Below are positions 45,967 through 59,849 of a stretch of DNA of 64,000 nt, in pieces. The notes under the pieces were generated by a model. The model was not told the origin of the DNA and did no database searches. It saw only the letters and a program-made list of their open reading frames with translations. This stretch comes from Polydactylus sextarius (taxonomy: Eukaryota > Chordata > Actinopteri > Polynemidae): positions 12,926,629-12,990,628 of the forward strand of contig CM028910.1 of NCBI GenBank assembly GCA_016801845.1, written 5' to 3'. Position 1 is the stretch's first letter, and each line of letters begins with the position of its first letter. The position numbers were made by a program, and so were the translations under genes.

Positions 45967-48900
45967 ATGGATCAGATCTCTGGTGTGTCTGCGTGGCTGT
46001 GGCTGGACAGCCACAGTCTACTCATCTTTGCTCTGGTTTTCTTGGTGGTGGCAGAGTACCTGAGGAACCGTCGCCCTAGCAGATTTCCTCCAGGACCTCA
46101 GACTCTCCCTCTTGTAGGGAATATGTTCTCTCTTGACCTCAAAAATGCCCACAGTGAAATGACTAAGGTAGGATTCAGATAATGCATGATAATACTTTTA
46201 AGCATCATTGTCATTACAAGACCTTCTACAGTGGTATTGCTTTTACTTCTGTAGGGAACCTGAATACTTCTCCCACAACTACTGATCCTTAGAGACATAT
46301 TCTCACATCTGTTGTGATTCATTTTAGGGCAGTAGATGAAGGAATGATGCCAGGAAATGATCACTTTCCAAATCAGTTTGCTCAGTAACAATATAATGCA
46401 CATTAAACACACATTGAGTGTGAAAGATAAAGCACAACATGGGGCAGTTTTCTCACTACTGAAACTTAATGTTTGCTATTTGTCCCACTTGTGTTATTCT
46501 TGTTGTAGTTGTCAAAGAAGTATGGAAATGTGTACAGTGTTAAAATAGGCTCCTCATGGACAGTGGTATTAAATGGCTTCAAAGCTCTGCAGGAAGGTCT
46601 AGTCACCAAAGGAGATGTCCTGACTGACCGCCCAATACTTCCTATCCATACTGATGCAATGCCCAACCTAGGTAAAGTCTTATTTCTTATTTTCGACTCT
46701 AAGATAATTTATTTCCATCACCACAACTATATTAGTGCATAGTTTCTATTGTGTGAAAAATAGTCCATCCATTGTCTATACTGCTTATCCTGCTAAAGTT
46801 CAAGGGTTGGAGCCAATCTCACATATACACCTGTTTTAATGATAATAATAATGTTTAGATGTTTAAATGTTTAGAATCAACCTAACCTGCATGTCTTTGA
46901 ACTATGGGATCAAACCAGAAACTGGTGAACAATAGTAACATCTACAATATTTAGAAGTTCTAACAAAAAGACAGAGATCCATAACTTTTCAGTGGTATAT
47001 AAGATAAGAATGGCCATTGATATTGTAAAGTTGATCTTCTAACATTGCTACTTTACTGGCTCCATTTTCAAGTAGTAAAGTCTATAGAAATTAGAAAGTT
47101 ATTCATTAAATACTCCTATTAGACTTAATTGGATTTAAGATAATATGACTGACATTCTTTTACACATCTACTGACATACTGCTTTAAACTCATGTCAATC
47201 TAAATTCCATTTCTCTTGTCAGGTATAATTTTCACCAATGGTCATAATTGGAAAGAACAAAGAAGATTTGCCCTCCTCACTCTCAAATACTTTGGAGTTG
47301 GCAAGAAAACCCTGGAGTCTTCTATAATCAATGAATTTACTTACTTGTCCCAAGAAATTGAAAAACATAAAGGTAAAGAATATAATGTGTGATACCCCAT
47401 TACCCCACTGAAATGATGCAGTAAACTGAAATATTTTATGCAATTTGATATGTCAGTCTGATATACTCGACATGTGATCACCCTTTCAGGCAAACCCTTC
47501 AATCCTCACCTCATCATCAACAATGCTATCTCCAACATCATCTGCACTCTGGTTTTTGGTCATCGCTTTGAGTATAGCGATGAGAAGTTTGTGAAAATGA
47601 TGAAGTATATTGACGAAGGGACTCAACTCGAGGGCTCTGTGTGGGCGCAGGTAATGAATTTTAAATCCACAGTATCAATTAAAGCTTTTTGGTTTGATTT
47701 ACTGATACTTTGATGTACCAGACTGCAGTTATATATTAATGGATCAAGAAATAGATGCATTGTTGCAACTACTATGATGTTATTAGTAGTCTAACACTTT
47801 TATACTCTATTAACAGATGTATAACGCATTTCCCTGGGTGATGAGGCATTTGCCAGGGCCACACCGCACCCTTCAAAAACTTTATGGTAAAATATTAGAT
47901 TTGATGAGAACAGAAATCAATGAGCACAAGAAAGACTGGGATCCGTCCGAGCCTAGAGATTTCATTGACTGTTACCTGAATGAGATTGAGAAGGTGGGTG
48001 CATACACTACAAGCAAATACATTAACAATGGTTTGAGGTAGTTCTGTTTTCTTTCTCTTCTGTGACAGTAAATGTAACGGGTTTTTGTCCATTGATTGGA
48101 CAAAATTAACAATCATTATCTTTAGATTTAGGGAAATGCTTTTTACACCATTTATTGACATGTACATTAAAATATGTTCTATTAGCACAAGGACGACGTG
48201 GACGCTGGCTTTCATGAGGATAACTTGGTGATGTGCTCGTTTGATCTGTTTGGGGCTGGCACTGAGACCACATCTACCACCCTACGCTGGTCTTTTCTCT
48301 ACATGGCAAAGTACACTGAGATTCAGGGTAAGAAAAACTAAATGCCAACCTGAATTTACTAGTCTCATTATTTGTGTGTGAGACACTAAATAGTTGTTGA
48401 TATCTCTACTGTCATGTTTCATAGAAAAAGTCCAGGATGAGATAGACAGAGTGATTGGACAGTCAAGGCAGCCGTCCATGGAGGACCGTTCACACCTGCC
48501 ATACACCAATGCTGTCATCCACGAGATCCAGAGGATTGGAAACATAGTTCCTCTCAGTCTTCCTCATATAACCAACAAAGATGTCGAACTGGGTGGCTAC
48601 ACGGTCCCAAAGGTCATGTCTCACACTGTGTTTTGTCTTCTTACATCATATACACACACTTACTTTTCAATAAACTCAATAGTTGCAATCCTATTTTCAG
48701 GGTGTCACAATAATTCCCAATCTGACCTCAGTGATGTTCGACAAGGACGAGTGGGAGACACCTCACACCTTTAACCCAGGCCACTTTCTGAATGAAGAGG
48801 GCAAGTTTGTGAAGCGGTCTGCTTTCCTCCCTTTCTCTGCTGGTAATTACCATTTTACAGCATTTTTACACATATAAGAGTGTTTAGATCACATATAACT

Positions 48901-49561
48901 GAATTACTTCATTCTTTTTTTTTATCAGCTGATTGATTTTTTTACATCAATCTCTTAAATAAATGTATAGTCAAAATGTATTAAGTATATGTAGAAGTCT
49001 TCTTTTTAAAGCATTTTGTATTAATTTTACAAACATCCCTGTTCAGTTCTTTTGTGATTCCTCCTCTAAGATAAACATTTGTATCATTAAGCATTTTAAT
49101 AAAAGACTCCCTGTATTTGAAGAAAAACTGGGGCCATGTTTGGTCAGATAGTTTAAAGGGTGCTTGATATTGTCTTTTTTTATTCCACACACTTCTTTGT
49201 CAAAGCCAGATGACTGTATTACCCACAATGCATTTTGATCACCATAAATATAACTTGAGATTTGGGTGTGCTGCATATGTATTGTTTAATGTAACCTTGA
49301 CACACAGGCACCAAGTCAAGATAAACGTTCACACCTCTTTTAACTCTATAATCATGAATTTGTTTGATTTCTTCTGCAGGTAAGCGGGTGTGTCTCGGGG
49401 AGAACCTGGCCAGGATGGAGCTCTTCCTCTTCTTCACCTCCTTCATGCAGCGGTTCACCTTCTCCATGCCTCCCGGTGTGGTGCCGGAGCTAAAACCCCG
49501 CCGTAGCATTATTCTTTCACCCCAGCAATATGAAATTTGTGCCATACCACGCAACATGTGA
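45967..49561 (+). CDS. Cytochrome P450, family 2
   Basis: A microsomal heme monooxygenase, related to fish CYP2N/2P/2AD and mammalian CYP2J, which oxidise xenobiotics and fatty acids. The subfamily is not settled. Exons are 45967-46167, 46509-46671, 47223-47372, 47490-47650, 47817-47993, 48186-48327, 48425-48612, 48701-48842 and 49380-49561: nine exons, as is typical of CYP2, and 501 aa. The N-terminal membrane anchor (residues 9-33) leads to the Pro-rich hinge FPPGPQTLPLVGN. The I-helix motif AGTET is at 308-312, ExxR is Glu365-Arg368 (EIQR), and the heme-binding FSAGKRVCLG has its ligand at Cys446. All key residues are present and the frame is open. The poly(A) end lies after 49561, and the gene is convergent with the EGF gene. 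Confidence 0.93.
46763..46925. repeat. Dispersed teleost repeat in CYP2 intron 2
   Basis: Words such as CCATTGTCTATACTGCTTATCC, split here over 46773-46794, then GGAGCCAATC, CAACCTAACCTGCATGTC and TTTGAACTATGGGATCAAACC match the inverse of a repeat found throughout fish genomes. Degenerate and non-coding. Confidence 0.6.
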
Positions 49562-50422
49562 AAATAACACTCAAGCTTCCAGTCATATAGATTTTTCCAT
49601 TGTATTTCGAAATATTCTCATATATAAATCTTTCTATATAAATCTAAAAAAAACCTCTTCAGATATGTTAAAGGTGGCGAAGAGTTGAGGTTTATTTGTA
49701 ATCTTCTGTGCAAGTTTCTTCTGCGATTGCGGCCATGTCTTAATTGCTATGCAGTGGATTTAAATAGACTAAAAACAGAGATGCAGATTACCAATGTACT
49801 GTTAATGTAAAGTCTATCTAAAAATACATTTGTGCAGTTTTGAAGTGATAACAACAGGAAGGAAAGAAAATGTGTAAGGCTAAGCAATGACATCAGTACT
49901 GTAGAGTGATAGATTGTTTTTTAATGTCAAAACGATACTGGTGAGCCAAAGTAAACAAAGAACTGCTGCTGTAATTTGGCATTAATTCTAATTTGAAGGC
50001 AAAGATATCAACCTCAGAAATGACTTGTCACTGAGAGGCTTTATTACTAGACAATAAGTTCACAAACAGTAAAAAAAATCTTTTATCTCTTTTTGTAAAT
50101 AATTATTTTGTAAAAAGACAATAAATGCAAAATTTAACAACTCTCAGCTGCCATTTTCAAGGATTACAAACTTCAATCTGAATATATTTTATATACTGAG
50201 GATTTTTTTCATGAAATGTAAACAACATACCTTTGTGATATAATTACATCCTTTTAATTTTAACATAGAGGTTTGATTTAAGAGTGAAACTAACCATGGT
50301 GGAGCCACATCATCTTTGTGCTGATTAGAATTTTCAACATTTATTTCTACAGTTTGTCTCATTTCACTTCTTGTCTATTTTCAAAATGTTTTCTTGTGGT
50401 TGATGTTTCCTCATGACATCAC
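49562..50422. other. Convergent 3' region of CYP2 and the EGF gene
   Basis: AT-rich 3' UTR and intergenic sequence. AATAAA on the + strand near 50121 and its inverse near 50340 are possible poly(A) signals for the two genes. No other gene. Confidence 0.5.
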
Positions 50423-53400
50423 TCATCTCCCTTTACGCTCTGGACACTGGATTTTGTAGCCGACCCTGTAGGCCTGTAGGTACACACGCGCCTGGTTTAT
50501 CCTGGAAACGCAACCACACAACAAACACAGCTTTGTCACACGGTGCTAAAATGATACTGTGATGTACTTCAGCTTTTTATAAGGAATGAAACAGCAGGTC
50601 ATTTCATTTTTCTCTGAACTACTTGACTGATAGATATAACTGAGAAAAAAAAATCAGATAACCTGTATTTTGTACAAAGCTGAACTCCCAAGGGTCCGCA
50701 GCGATCAACATAACTCTCCCTGAATGCCTTTCTCACTGCTCGGGCCATACTGACCACCGTGGTGACCACAGGGCACGTCCTAAGGCACAAACACAAACAC
50801 ATCAATGATAATGAGTTAAAGTTACTATTTCAACAGTAACCCAGAAAAGACAAACCAAACACAGACTCTAAAGAGGTCCTTTCATAGTTTCATGTTCCAT
50901 GAAAACCAATGCTGTGTTTGTAGGAGGAGAATTCAGTTGGTTGGATTCTGCACAACTTCACAACTAAATGTCACTAAATCCTACACACTTGTTCAAAAAG
51001 TTAAAGCTAGTTTAGCTATTAGCTTTTAGAATACATAGAGAACAATGAATGGGTTGCCATGAATTGTAGCAGATTTTATCTGTTCTCAGATGGTTACTAG
51101 TTATTCTTGGTATTATCCGTGATGTGCTCGCTGCTGTTGTTATTCATACTTACAGTCGCTCACAGCGCAGACCTGCGGTGCCCTCTGGACACGTGCAAGT
51201 ATTGTGAGGGCTGCAGGTGGCTCCATGTTGGCAGGGCGGCACACAGGGGGTGGTCACCGCTACAGACACAGCATAAGAACAGCTAATGCAAAGTGAAGGC
51301 ACAGGTTTTTCCACACAAAAACATCACACAGAAAAACACACAGACACACACACACACACACTAACCTGTTTCACAAAGGCCTCCAGTAAATCCTTTGGCA
51401 CATCGGCATCTGTTGTGCCCAACACACACCCCACCGTTTTTACATGGTTTCTGACATTGAATAGGCTCTGAGGGAGGAAGACAAAACATGAATGTTGTCA
51501 ACAATCCAACTCGGCAAAACCCTGCTGATCAGTACAACACAGCCTTCTCCTTCACTTACTTCACAAATAACAAAGTTTGTGGAAATCACAGAGCTACTCT
51601 TGCTGATATTTCAGTCGGTAACATTAATTATATCTCATCTAACTTTCAGAAATAGTATGAAATCAGACTAGAGTTTGCAGACTTAAACTTGTAAGCAGTG
51701 AGTCTGCTTACACAGTGCCGCTATCTGGCTGTCTGGAGAACTGCATATGATGAGGCATCAGTCTCACACCAATTAAAATAAAGCATTGTCTATTTTGTCT
51801 TGAATATAGGATTATTTTCTTTATTAACTTAGCAACTGGATACTGTGCAGTTAATAAATAAACCATGTGCAAATTGTTTAATTGTTTAATAATGGAAAAA
51901 TATTGAAAATAATCTGAAAATGTTGAAAATATACTTTTCAATGTCCCTGAAAACACAATAAAAATGCAAAAATAAGGAGAGAATTGTCATGTACATAAAA
52001 TGTTCACTGAAACGTTTCAGTTATGTAACATGTGCATGAAATCTCACCAATCTGGCAACGAGCTCCATTCCATCCACCAACACATGTGCATTTGTTGACA
52101 TCAACACATCTTCCCCCATTTTGACAGGGAGGAGTGCACAGCGCTATAAAACACACACATGCATATACAGAGATAACGTTTTTGTTACTTTGTTTTTCCA
52201 TCATGGTGTTAACTACATTCTTCCTGGCAGTGCTGCTGGAAAGCCTGGAGACAACAGAAGTACCAGATTCAACTGACGACAGACGTGTTGGTGGTTTTGT
52301 TACTCACGTAAAAGACATTGAGGGCCAGTGTAGTCAGAGGGACACTGGCAGGTATCAGGCCCCACACAGCGACCACCGTTAGCACAAGGCAACTCACACA
52401 CCGCTGACACAAGAGACACAAAGAAAATCCAGAGCAGGATAAATAAGAACTCATTCTGAGCATTTTCTTCACAAATGTGATTTTTTGCTTTTCTTCAGTA
52501 ATATAAAACCAATCTCTCTCTCTCTCCTTCTTTACAATGATTCTTTTTCAGAAGCGTGACAGACTTCATTAACCTTCACGTCTGAGGTGATTTACCTGTG
52601 TGACAGCCTGGTCCAGTCCAACCAGGAGGACACAAACACATGTTCAAGCGCATGCATGTGCCTCCGTGGGCACAGGGTGGAGAGCACATAGCTGTAACAC
52701 AAAAACCAACATGGATTTCATTTCATTTCATCCATTTCTCATAACAATGCAAAACAATTTGGGCACCACAAAATATACTAAAATTAAAAACACAAAGACA
52801 CAAAATAAATCTGCAGGTTTCATATTACTATGAAACCTAAAGGCTATTTCTCTTTTTCTTTAAGGTATCCACCAAATATTCTGTCTGTCTAGAGCATCAT
52901 TAACATGAATATCACATTGGATACTGTATACATAGATTAGAGTCTTGCTGTTTTAGTCGTGGCAGAAATTTTAATGGCAGGCCATATAACTGAAGCCTTT
53001 GATATATAATGTCCCTGCTCTTCATCTCAAAGCTGTTATGCTTTTATGCTTCACTTTATCTGTGGGAACAGATGATATTTCTGTCTTCCATCGTTTGATG
53101 ACTGTACATCATAATGATGTTTCTCATGTCAGATAATATATTAAAGCAACAATAATTCTTTCACTGACAGTGTGCAAAGTCAAAACGAAGGTGTCAGCTG
53201 GTACAGAGCACTGCAGAGCACAAATATATAACCATTTTATAGACTATTAATTATGCACAGCAGTGTAGGTTTGTACCTGAGCAGCCCACACCAGGGTAGC
53301 CTGGAGGACAATCACAGCTGTTTGGGGCCACACACACTCCATAGTTCTGACAGGGAGGGTCACATATAGCTGTAAAAGCAGAGTTATTCAGTATGAAGTC

Positions 53401-56053
53401 GTATTTTTCAGCCCTTATAGTCCCCATCAGTAAGACCCATCATAATCGATACAGTGTGTATGATGTTTGGCTCACGCTGGCATTTTGTGAGGTCATCGGT
53501 TCGGACCTCATAGCCTTCCCTGCAGGTGCAGTTAAACCTGCCAGGAAGGTTCACACAGAGCTGCTCGCAGCCTGCGTTTGTGAAGTCCTCGCACTCGTTC
53601 ACATCTCATGGCAAAAGACAAGAGACACAGTTAAAACAGGCATATACATTTCAACACAGTAAAACAGTAAAATCTAAAAGACAGTGTGCATTACTTTCTT
53701 GTCTGAGTGTGCACAGGCAACAAGATCATCGATGAGGAAAAGTTGAGTGTTTTACAGCCAAACCAACAAATATATCTTTTTTTTTTTCCATCGATGCAAA
53801 CTTTAATATTTTCAACTCAAATACATACTACATACAAACAACTTCATTCCTGGGGCTTTTTTTACACTTTTTTAAAAAGCTTTTTAAATGCGAGGAGCAA
53901 AACTGAAGCCTCACCCACGCAGCTCCTCAGGTCCTCGCCGAGCCTCCATCCTCTTCGACAGCTACACTGAACGTGGCCCTCGGCCCTAACGGTGCATATG
54001 TGGTCGCACCCGCCATTTCTGAGCAAACAAGATGTAACATCTGTTCCGGAAGAAAAATAAATTTGTTTTACACCTTACACTTCACACATCGTGACCCAGC
54101 CAAAAAGACTGACAAAACGATTGATGGAAGAATGTTTTGATATTTTTCAAGCAAAAATGACTCTGATGAAAATTATTTTCTGCTGTTAATTTTCTCGTTT
54201 CATGGTAAACTGAACATTGCTGGGGTCTGGACTGTAACAATACATCTGATATTTATAGACAAAATAATCACTTGATTTCTTGGCGTATAAACTGATTAGA
54301 TGTGGTGCTAATTTTGTGATGAGTTTTAAAAATGACAGAATATTCTAATCAGAAACTGTTTGTGCTTTCTATGTGTGAATGAACATGTGAAATTTTTAAA
54401 TAGGTGCAATGCTTTCGTTTGATATGCGATGAGGAACCTACTGCTACAGGTGAGGTTGTCTCTGTCTAACAGCAGAGGAGGAGGGCAGTGGCAGATGTGT
54501 CCTCCTGGAGAGTTGGTACAGGTGTGGGAGCAGCCACCATTCTGCAGTTTACATTCATCGATGTCTGAGTACACAAACATACAGGGAAGAGATACATCAA
54601 CAGTCAGGAGGTTAACATCGTTTGAAGTCTGGCTTTTTGTCACACTAGTCCTCCAAAATGGGCACTTAAGAGACCCCTGCAGAAATGATGAGTGTAAACA
54701 AACAACAGTGAGATTACATATTCAGATAGCTTTTCTGCCTCTTCTACATTCTACTATATCATTTTGTTTAAATGGCTGAAAATGGGTAGTGAACAGCAGT
54801 TAGAAGTGAATTCGTGTCAGCGAGTGACTCACCCACACAGGTGTGGTCGTCGATGTGCAGCTGGTAGCCTGGTCTGCAGGAGCACTGGAACGATCCCAGA
54901 GTGTTGACGCAAATGTGTCCACAGGTCCCATTCAGTGCCGAACACTCGTCCACATCTGTAGGATCAGAGGCATTTAACTATCATGATTAAACTTCGATGG
55001 AACAGTTTGTTCAGACCTTAGCCAAACACTGCTGAAAATCATTTCAGCACTCTGTTCAATGTGTTCAGATGGCCCAGTGAGTGAGGTCAATAAGAGGAAG
55101 TTTGTCCGTATCAAGGGATGATGGTCCAGAGAGAGATGTTCCCTTTTTTTCTTGTTCTAGTATTACATATAAAAAGAAAGGAGTAAGAGAAAAATGAAAA
55201 GGCCTACCACCTCTTCATATATAGAAGCACTGCATACCTATAGATTGACTCAATAAAGATCCTTTTCTCAGGCTTTGCCCTGATACGTTGATAATCTATA
55301 TGTTTTTACACATCATCAGTTACAATATCTATATAATAAATATCTATTTGTAACTTACAAAACAGAGCATCGTCTGCATAATTCAGCTTACCCTATTAAG
55401 TTAACATAACATACATATGTTGTCCTTGATGTCTTTCAACTGCATTAACTGGGTAAGCAAAGTAGAGAGAAAGTGTAAATATTAGCTTTTATTCAGTATT
55501 TCTTGTACCACTGATGGCTAACAGACATGTATCTGCTTCTTTCCTCAGTATCTGTTCTTCAGCTGTTTATTTAAAGTGTTTAATGTTGTTTTCCTGCTGC
55601 AGCTGTTTTCAGAAAAGTTACCTGCTCATATCGAATTTGGTAGAGATCAAAAAGTTACTAAAATACAGAGAATATTGCCTATGCACTGATCAGGTGGACA
55701 GAAAACACAACCCAAAAATTGTTTTTGATTTGTCGCTACATCAACTGTAACGTGTGAATGAATCAACCTCCTTCTCCAATCTCTTTTTTTTACCTGTGCA
55801 ATTGTGTCCATCTGGGTGCAGCTGGTATCCGGAGGCACACTGGCAGCTGTATCCTCCTGACTCGTTGGTGCAGTTGTGTTCACAGTGGCCGTTGTTCACA
55901 GAACATTCATCGATGTCTGAAAAACAAGGACAATCCTAAAGGACTGGTGTCTAATGAATGCTGTGTGTCCAAGTGCTGCTGGCACACACCAAGTATTGTG
56001 TGCATGACACAAGTATCATCGGTGGATGTTTAATGACCTCGAGCACCACTCAT

Positions 56054-56093
<40 letters not shown>

Positions 56094-58992
56094 TTACCCA
56101 CCGTAACAAGTATGCCCATCTCCATTAAAGCCCTGGTAGCACTGGCAGAAATACGAGCCAATGATGTTGCCACAGCGAGCGTTGGTATCACACCCGTGAC
56201 CACCTGATGCACATTCATTCTCATCTGGAAAAAGAGAGAGGACACACACATTTTCCTTTTTCCCAAACCAGGAAAAACTGGAAACTTGGTTTGTTTCCAT
56301 TCAATAAATGTTGTTCTGCCACTCGAGATAATTTTAATGGAAGGCATAACAGCCAACATTAAAACATGCACACACAGGGATACTGACCCCGTCTACAGGA
56401 AACAGAGTTTTCCCATGGAGCTACGTCAGCACTAATTGCTTACCTTCACAGTGTGTGCCGTTTCCCCGGTAACCTGGTCGACAAACACACTTGTAGCTCC
56501 CAAGCGTGTTCTCACACACACCCTGTCCATCACACACTGTAGGACTCTCCGTACATTCATCCACATCTGGGACAGAGAAAGACAAGGACTTTTCATTAAC
56601 TTATTGCTCAGTGATAATTTAAAATGAAACATTTTATGGTTGTTAAAAGAGCAGATGTTACCTGTGGAAAGAGCATCCTCACATCACCAAACCTAAATTA
56701 AGGCCTTATCAGACCTTAATTTTGAAATGTTTGTTCCTACGATACTATATGATCTGCTACATGAATAGAAGACAAACTTTGCTTGTGATTTGGCAAGCAG
56801 CATGTGTTAAGCATGGAAAGCACATCATACCTTGACACACGGTGTAGTCTGGACACACAGGACCTATAGAAGACCAGAGACCAGAAGGGCAAGAAGGTCA
56901 TGGAGAAAACAGGATGTGTTACAAAAAAAAGAAAGTTACAGAGCATTGGAAAGATCCCAGATAAGGGGAAATATTAGTTCTTAAAGATGAAACACAAGTT
57001 GGGAAAGAACAAACAAAAAAGAACAAAGCAGCCCAGCAGCAAAGCAGCAGATTAATGTTCACTATTACTGCAAAGACCTCCCTGTCAACAGATGTTATTA
57101 ACTCAGTACAACTTGAGTGAAAAATGAAAAAAACACAACCAGATCTAATTGGGACTTCAGTCTTGTCCTGCTGTGGTAAAGGGCTTAATGATGCACTCAC
57201 CAACACAGGCGGGGGCCTCCGCTCTGAAACCCGGCTGGCACTGACATATAAAGCTGCCAGGAGTATTCACACACACATTTCCCAGCTCACGTCGACACTG
57301 CTCCTCGAAGCTGCACTCGTCCACATCTACAAGTGTAGAGAACATGATAAATAAGAAGCTTTCATACAAAGGTTTACAGAAGGTCACCTGTTGTGACACT
57401 TCAGATCTTTCCCAGTAACGGAAGGTTGTTTTGTGATTTAAGTTCTATTAGAATGAATATGTTTTTTGTTTGATGCCGTTTATCCTTTGTTAGTGTGAAT
57501 ATTCGTCTTGAATAGAAGCTTAAACGGGAAAGATATTGTGTGGTTGCTCTGATCAAATGTATTTGCCTACTATTTTCTAAATGTATTTTATTCTATGTGA
57601 TGTTGTTTGACAGATCATCATCACCCACACATATATCAGTGCTCACCTCAAGTGTATGCACTCTGAATATATTGAACATCTATACTGCACAGACATATTC
57701 CAATCATAAACAACAAGCATCAACATCAGCCTCACCCACACAGCTTTGTCCATTTAGGGCCATTACATATCCCACAGGGCAGGAGCAGGTGAAGGAACCT
57801 GGCGTGTTCTTGCATTCGGCGTCACCCTGACAAGCCTGCAGGCCTGTCACTGCAGCAAGGGCGCACTCATCTATATCTGTAAAACCCCATGAGCCTCACA
57901 TGTATTATGATCATACTACATGAGCTGGATGGTGCTGATAATAATGTCTGAAAATCTCCTTCCAACATGCTCTCACATCCGCTCTGTCTCACACACACAC
58001 ACACGCAAACAGATGCAGACGAACCCTGGCACCCTCCAGCACCCATCAGGTAACCACGGAGACAGTGACATGAGTAAGAGCCGGGGGTATTAGTGCAGCT
58101 GGCATGAAGACCACACGGTTCTGGCTCTTTTCCTTCACACTCATCAACATCTGTTGAGTAGAGTGAAAACGCTGCATGTAACTAGAAACATAGACAACAA
58201 CAAAAATGTTCTGACATCGTACTGATGTATAGTTTGTAGTATAGCACTATAACATTAAATGCTTATTTATAGTAGAGGAGGTAGTAGTAGCTTTTTTTTT
58301 TTTCTCAAGACTGCTGTTACTTTATCCAAATTAAAACCACGTTACCTTTCCTTGAGGAAAATAGACAAAATTTTTCGTTTGCAGTAATGATTTTATTGTC
58401 GTTCCAGTGCTTCGGTTACTGCTTCTGATTCTTTCCCCGCTCACCTTTACACTCTGCAGCTCCTTCCAGGGTGAAGCCCACAGGGCAGGTACAGTTGTCA
58501 CCGACCTTCACCATGTGAGACGGACAGCCGCAGACAGCGCCGCCCTCCAGTTTCACCAGCTTTCCTGAACATTGAGGAGCAGTAGGGGAGGTCGGAGAAA
58601 CTGTGGTAGCTGAGGTAGCTGACAATGTGAGAGAAAAATGGTTAGTTTTGAGAGAAACTGAAGGTGAAATCAAAAGAAAGTTCAGGAAAGTAAACTCACA
58701 CGTGGTGGGTGCGTGGCTCGGTGTGGGCTCGCTGAGATTTCTAATGGCATTCTCGATTACCTGATAATAATAATAATTTAAAAAAAAAAATGCATATAAA
58801 TCATACCCTGTTAAGTTGCAAGATCTCTTTAAAAGCAGGAGGATTTTCCCAGTTGCTCACCTGGTTATTAGTGAACTCTGAAGTCTCTGTGTGTTTTAGG
58901 ACTTCATTTTCATTCCCCTCAGGGCTGCCGAGGGGTTCAGCCACTGACAAAGCCAGTAGCAGGGCTGAGAGGAGTATCCAGAGGTGAGTCAT
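50423..58992 (-). CDS. Secreted multi-EGF protein with EMI-like C-terminus
   Basis: Twenty-two coding exons, almost all phase 1-1, give 815 aa. Exons 5' to 3': 58861-58992, 58700-58760, 58445-58618, 58025-58150, 57736-57876, 57201-57326, 56831-56863, 56444-56566, 56102-56224, 55794-55916, 54833-54955, 54442-54564, 53915-54040, 53476-53604, 53277-53369, 52596-52691, 52308-52403, 52048-52143, 51366-51467, 51154-51259, 50663-50779, 50423-50501. A signal peptide (about 1-19) is followed by a Ser/Thr/Pro linker and a 6-Cys segment (about 79-122). Then come ten EGF modules of 41-47 aa, most starting D(V/I)DEC, the calcium-binding type (123-554), with an 11-residue exon inserted at 254-264. Six short EGF modules of pattern CxPPCxNGGxC follow (555-750). 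The last 65 residues (MARAV, FRESY, YRINQAR, AYRVGYK) resemble part of an EMI domain. No transmembrane helix was seen. The product is probably extracellular matrix or a ligand; the family is unknown to me. The single ATG before the signal peptide fixes the start. Confidence 0.85.
56055..56090. repeat. (CA)n microsatellite
   Basis: About 18 CA units in the intron between two EGF exons, within 15 bases of the exon 9 donor. Confidence 0.95.
56831..56863 (-). other. 33-base micro-exon of the EGF gene
   Basis: Bounded by a TCTATAG acceptor and a GTATGA donor, in phase 1-1. It adds PVCPDYTVCQ plus a split codon, with two Cys. It is too short to be an EGF module. It may be alternatively spliced, because skipping it keeps the frame. 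Confidence 0.6.
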
Positions 58993-59450
58993 CACCTGAG
59001 CGAAGACAGGATGGTGTGTTTTTACTGACCTAAAGAAAAACAGGTCACAGAGTTAAAAGTTATATATATATACTTTTAAATGAATTGTGTTCAGCAGTTA
59101 CACAAGCAAGTACAGAGCATGTCTAGGCAGGCCAAACAACAGAGTGGGGGGGACCCTGTTATTAAGTTAACATCAACCCCCTGGGCTGTCTGTACAGAAC
59201 AAAAGAAACTTACAACATCTAGAGCAGCTGCAGTGAAGCGACACGTTTTAAATAAAGTTTGTCTGGTGTCAAATTGTTTTTTTTAATTTATTTATTTATT
59301 ATTTTCTAAAGTTAAGACTTAATATCGATGGTTGTAGAAAACAGTTACCACAGGAGGCTGTGAGGAAGCACAGACAGGGATTAACTCTCAGAGTAATGAT
59401 GCGAAACACAATGTGTGTGAAAGTAACACACTCGTTTTAAGCCGACTTAC

Positions 59451-59780
59451 CCGTAGTTAGATGAACTCGCACTAAGAAACGGATCAACAGGTAGACAGAG
59501 ATAGATTCCCAGATGGTCAAAGAAAAAATACACAGGCGCTTCCTATCTTCTCCAGATGCAGATTCATGCAGCCGCAAGTCAGTTGTGTTACAGGCTACAG
59601 AGTGGGCTGCACGCTGCGGCAGTGACTCCACATCCTGTTCAAGAAGTCTGAACTTCCCATTCCTGAAATCCCAAACCACCGCGGAGAAGCTGTAGCAGAC
59701 GGGCCTGCAGGCGGCTGGGAGATGCCCCCGATTAGATCCCTGACAAGAAGGTGAAACGCGGAACATTGGAGGTCAAAGAG
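59451..59780 (-). other. 5' UTR exon of the EGF gene (probable)
   Basis: A strong donor, ACTACGG|GTAAGT, lies at 59451/59450. The first coding exon has a good acceptor (TCTTCGCTCAG) 3 bases before the ATG codon, so an upstream untranslated exon is required. The 5' limit is approximate. Intron 1 occupies 58996-59450. Confidence 0.5.
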
Positions 59781-59849
59781 ACTTTTCAGGAGAGAAAACA
59801 TGACCCCCCACCCCCTCATACCATCCATCTGATGTCATTATCACTGATT

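Noticed and set aside
58993..58995. One-codon-longer start for the EGF protein
   Set aside because: That codon is GTG; the first ATG is at 58992.
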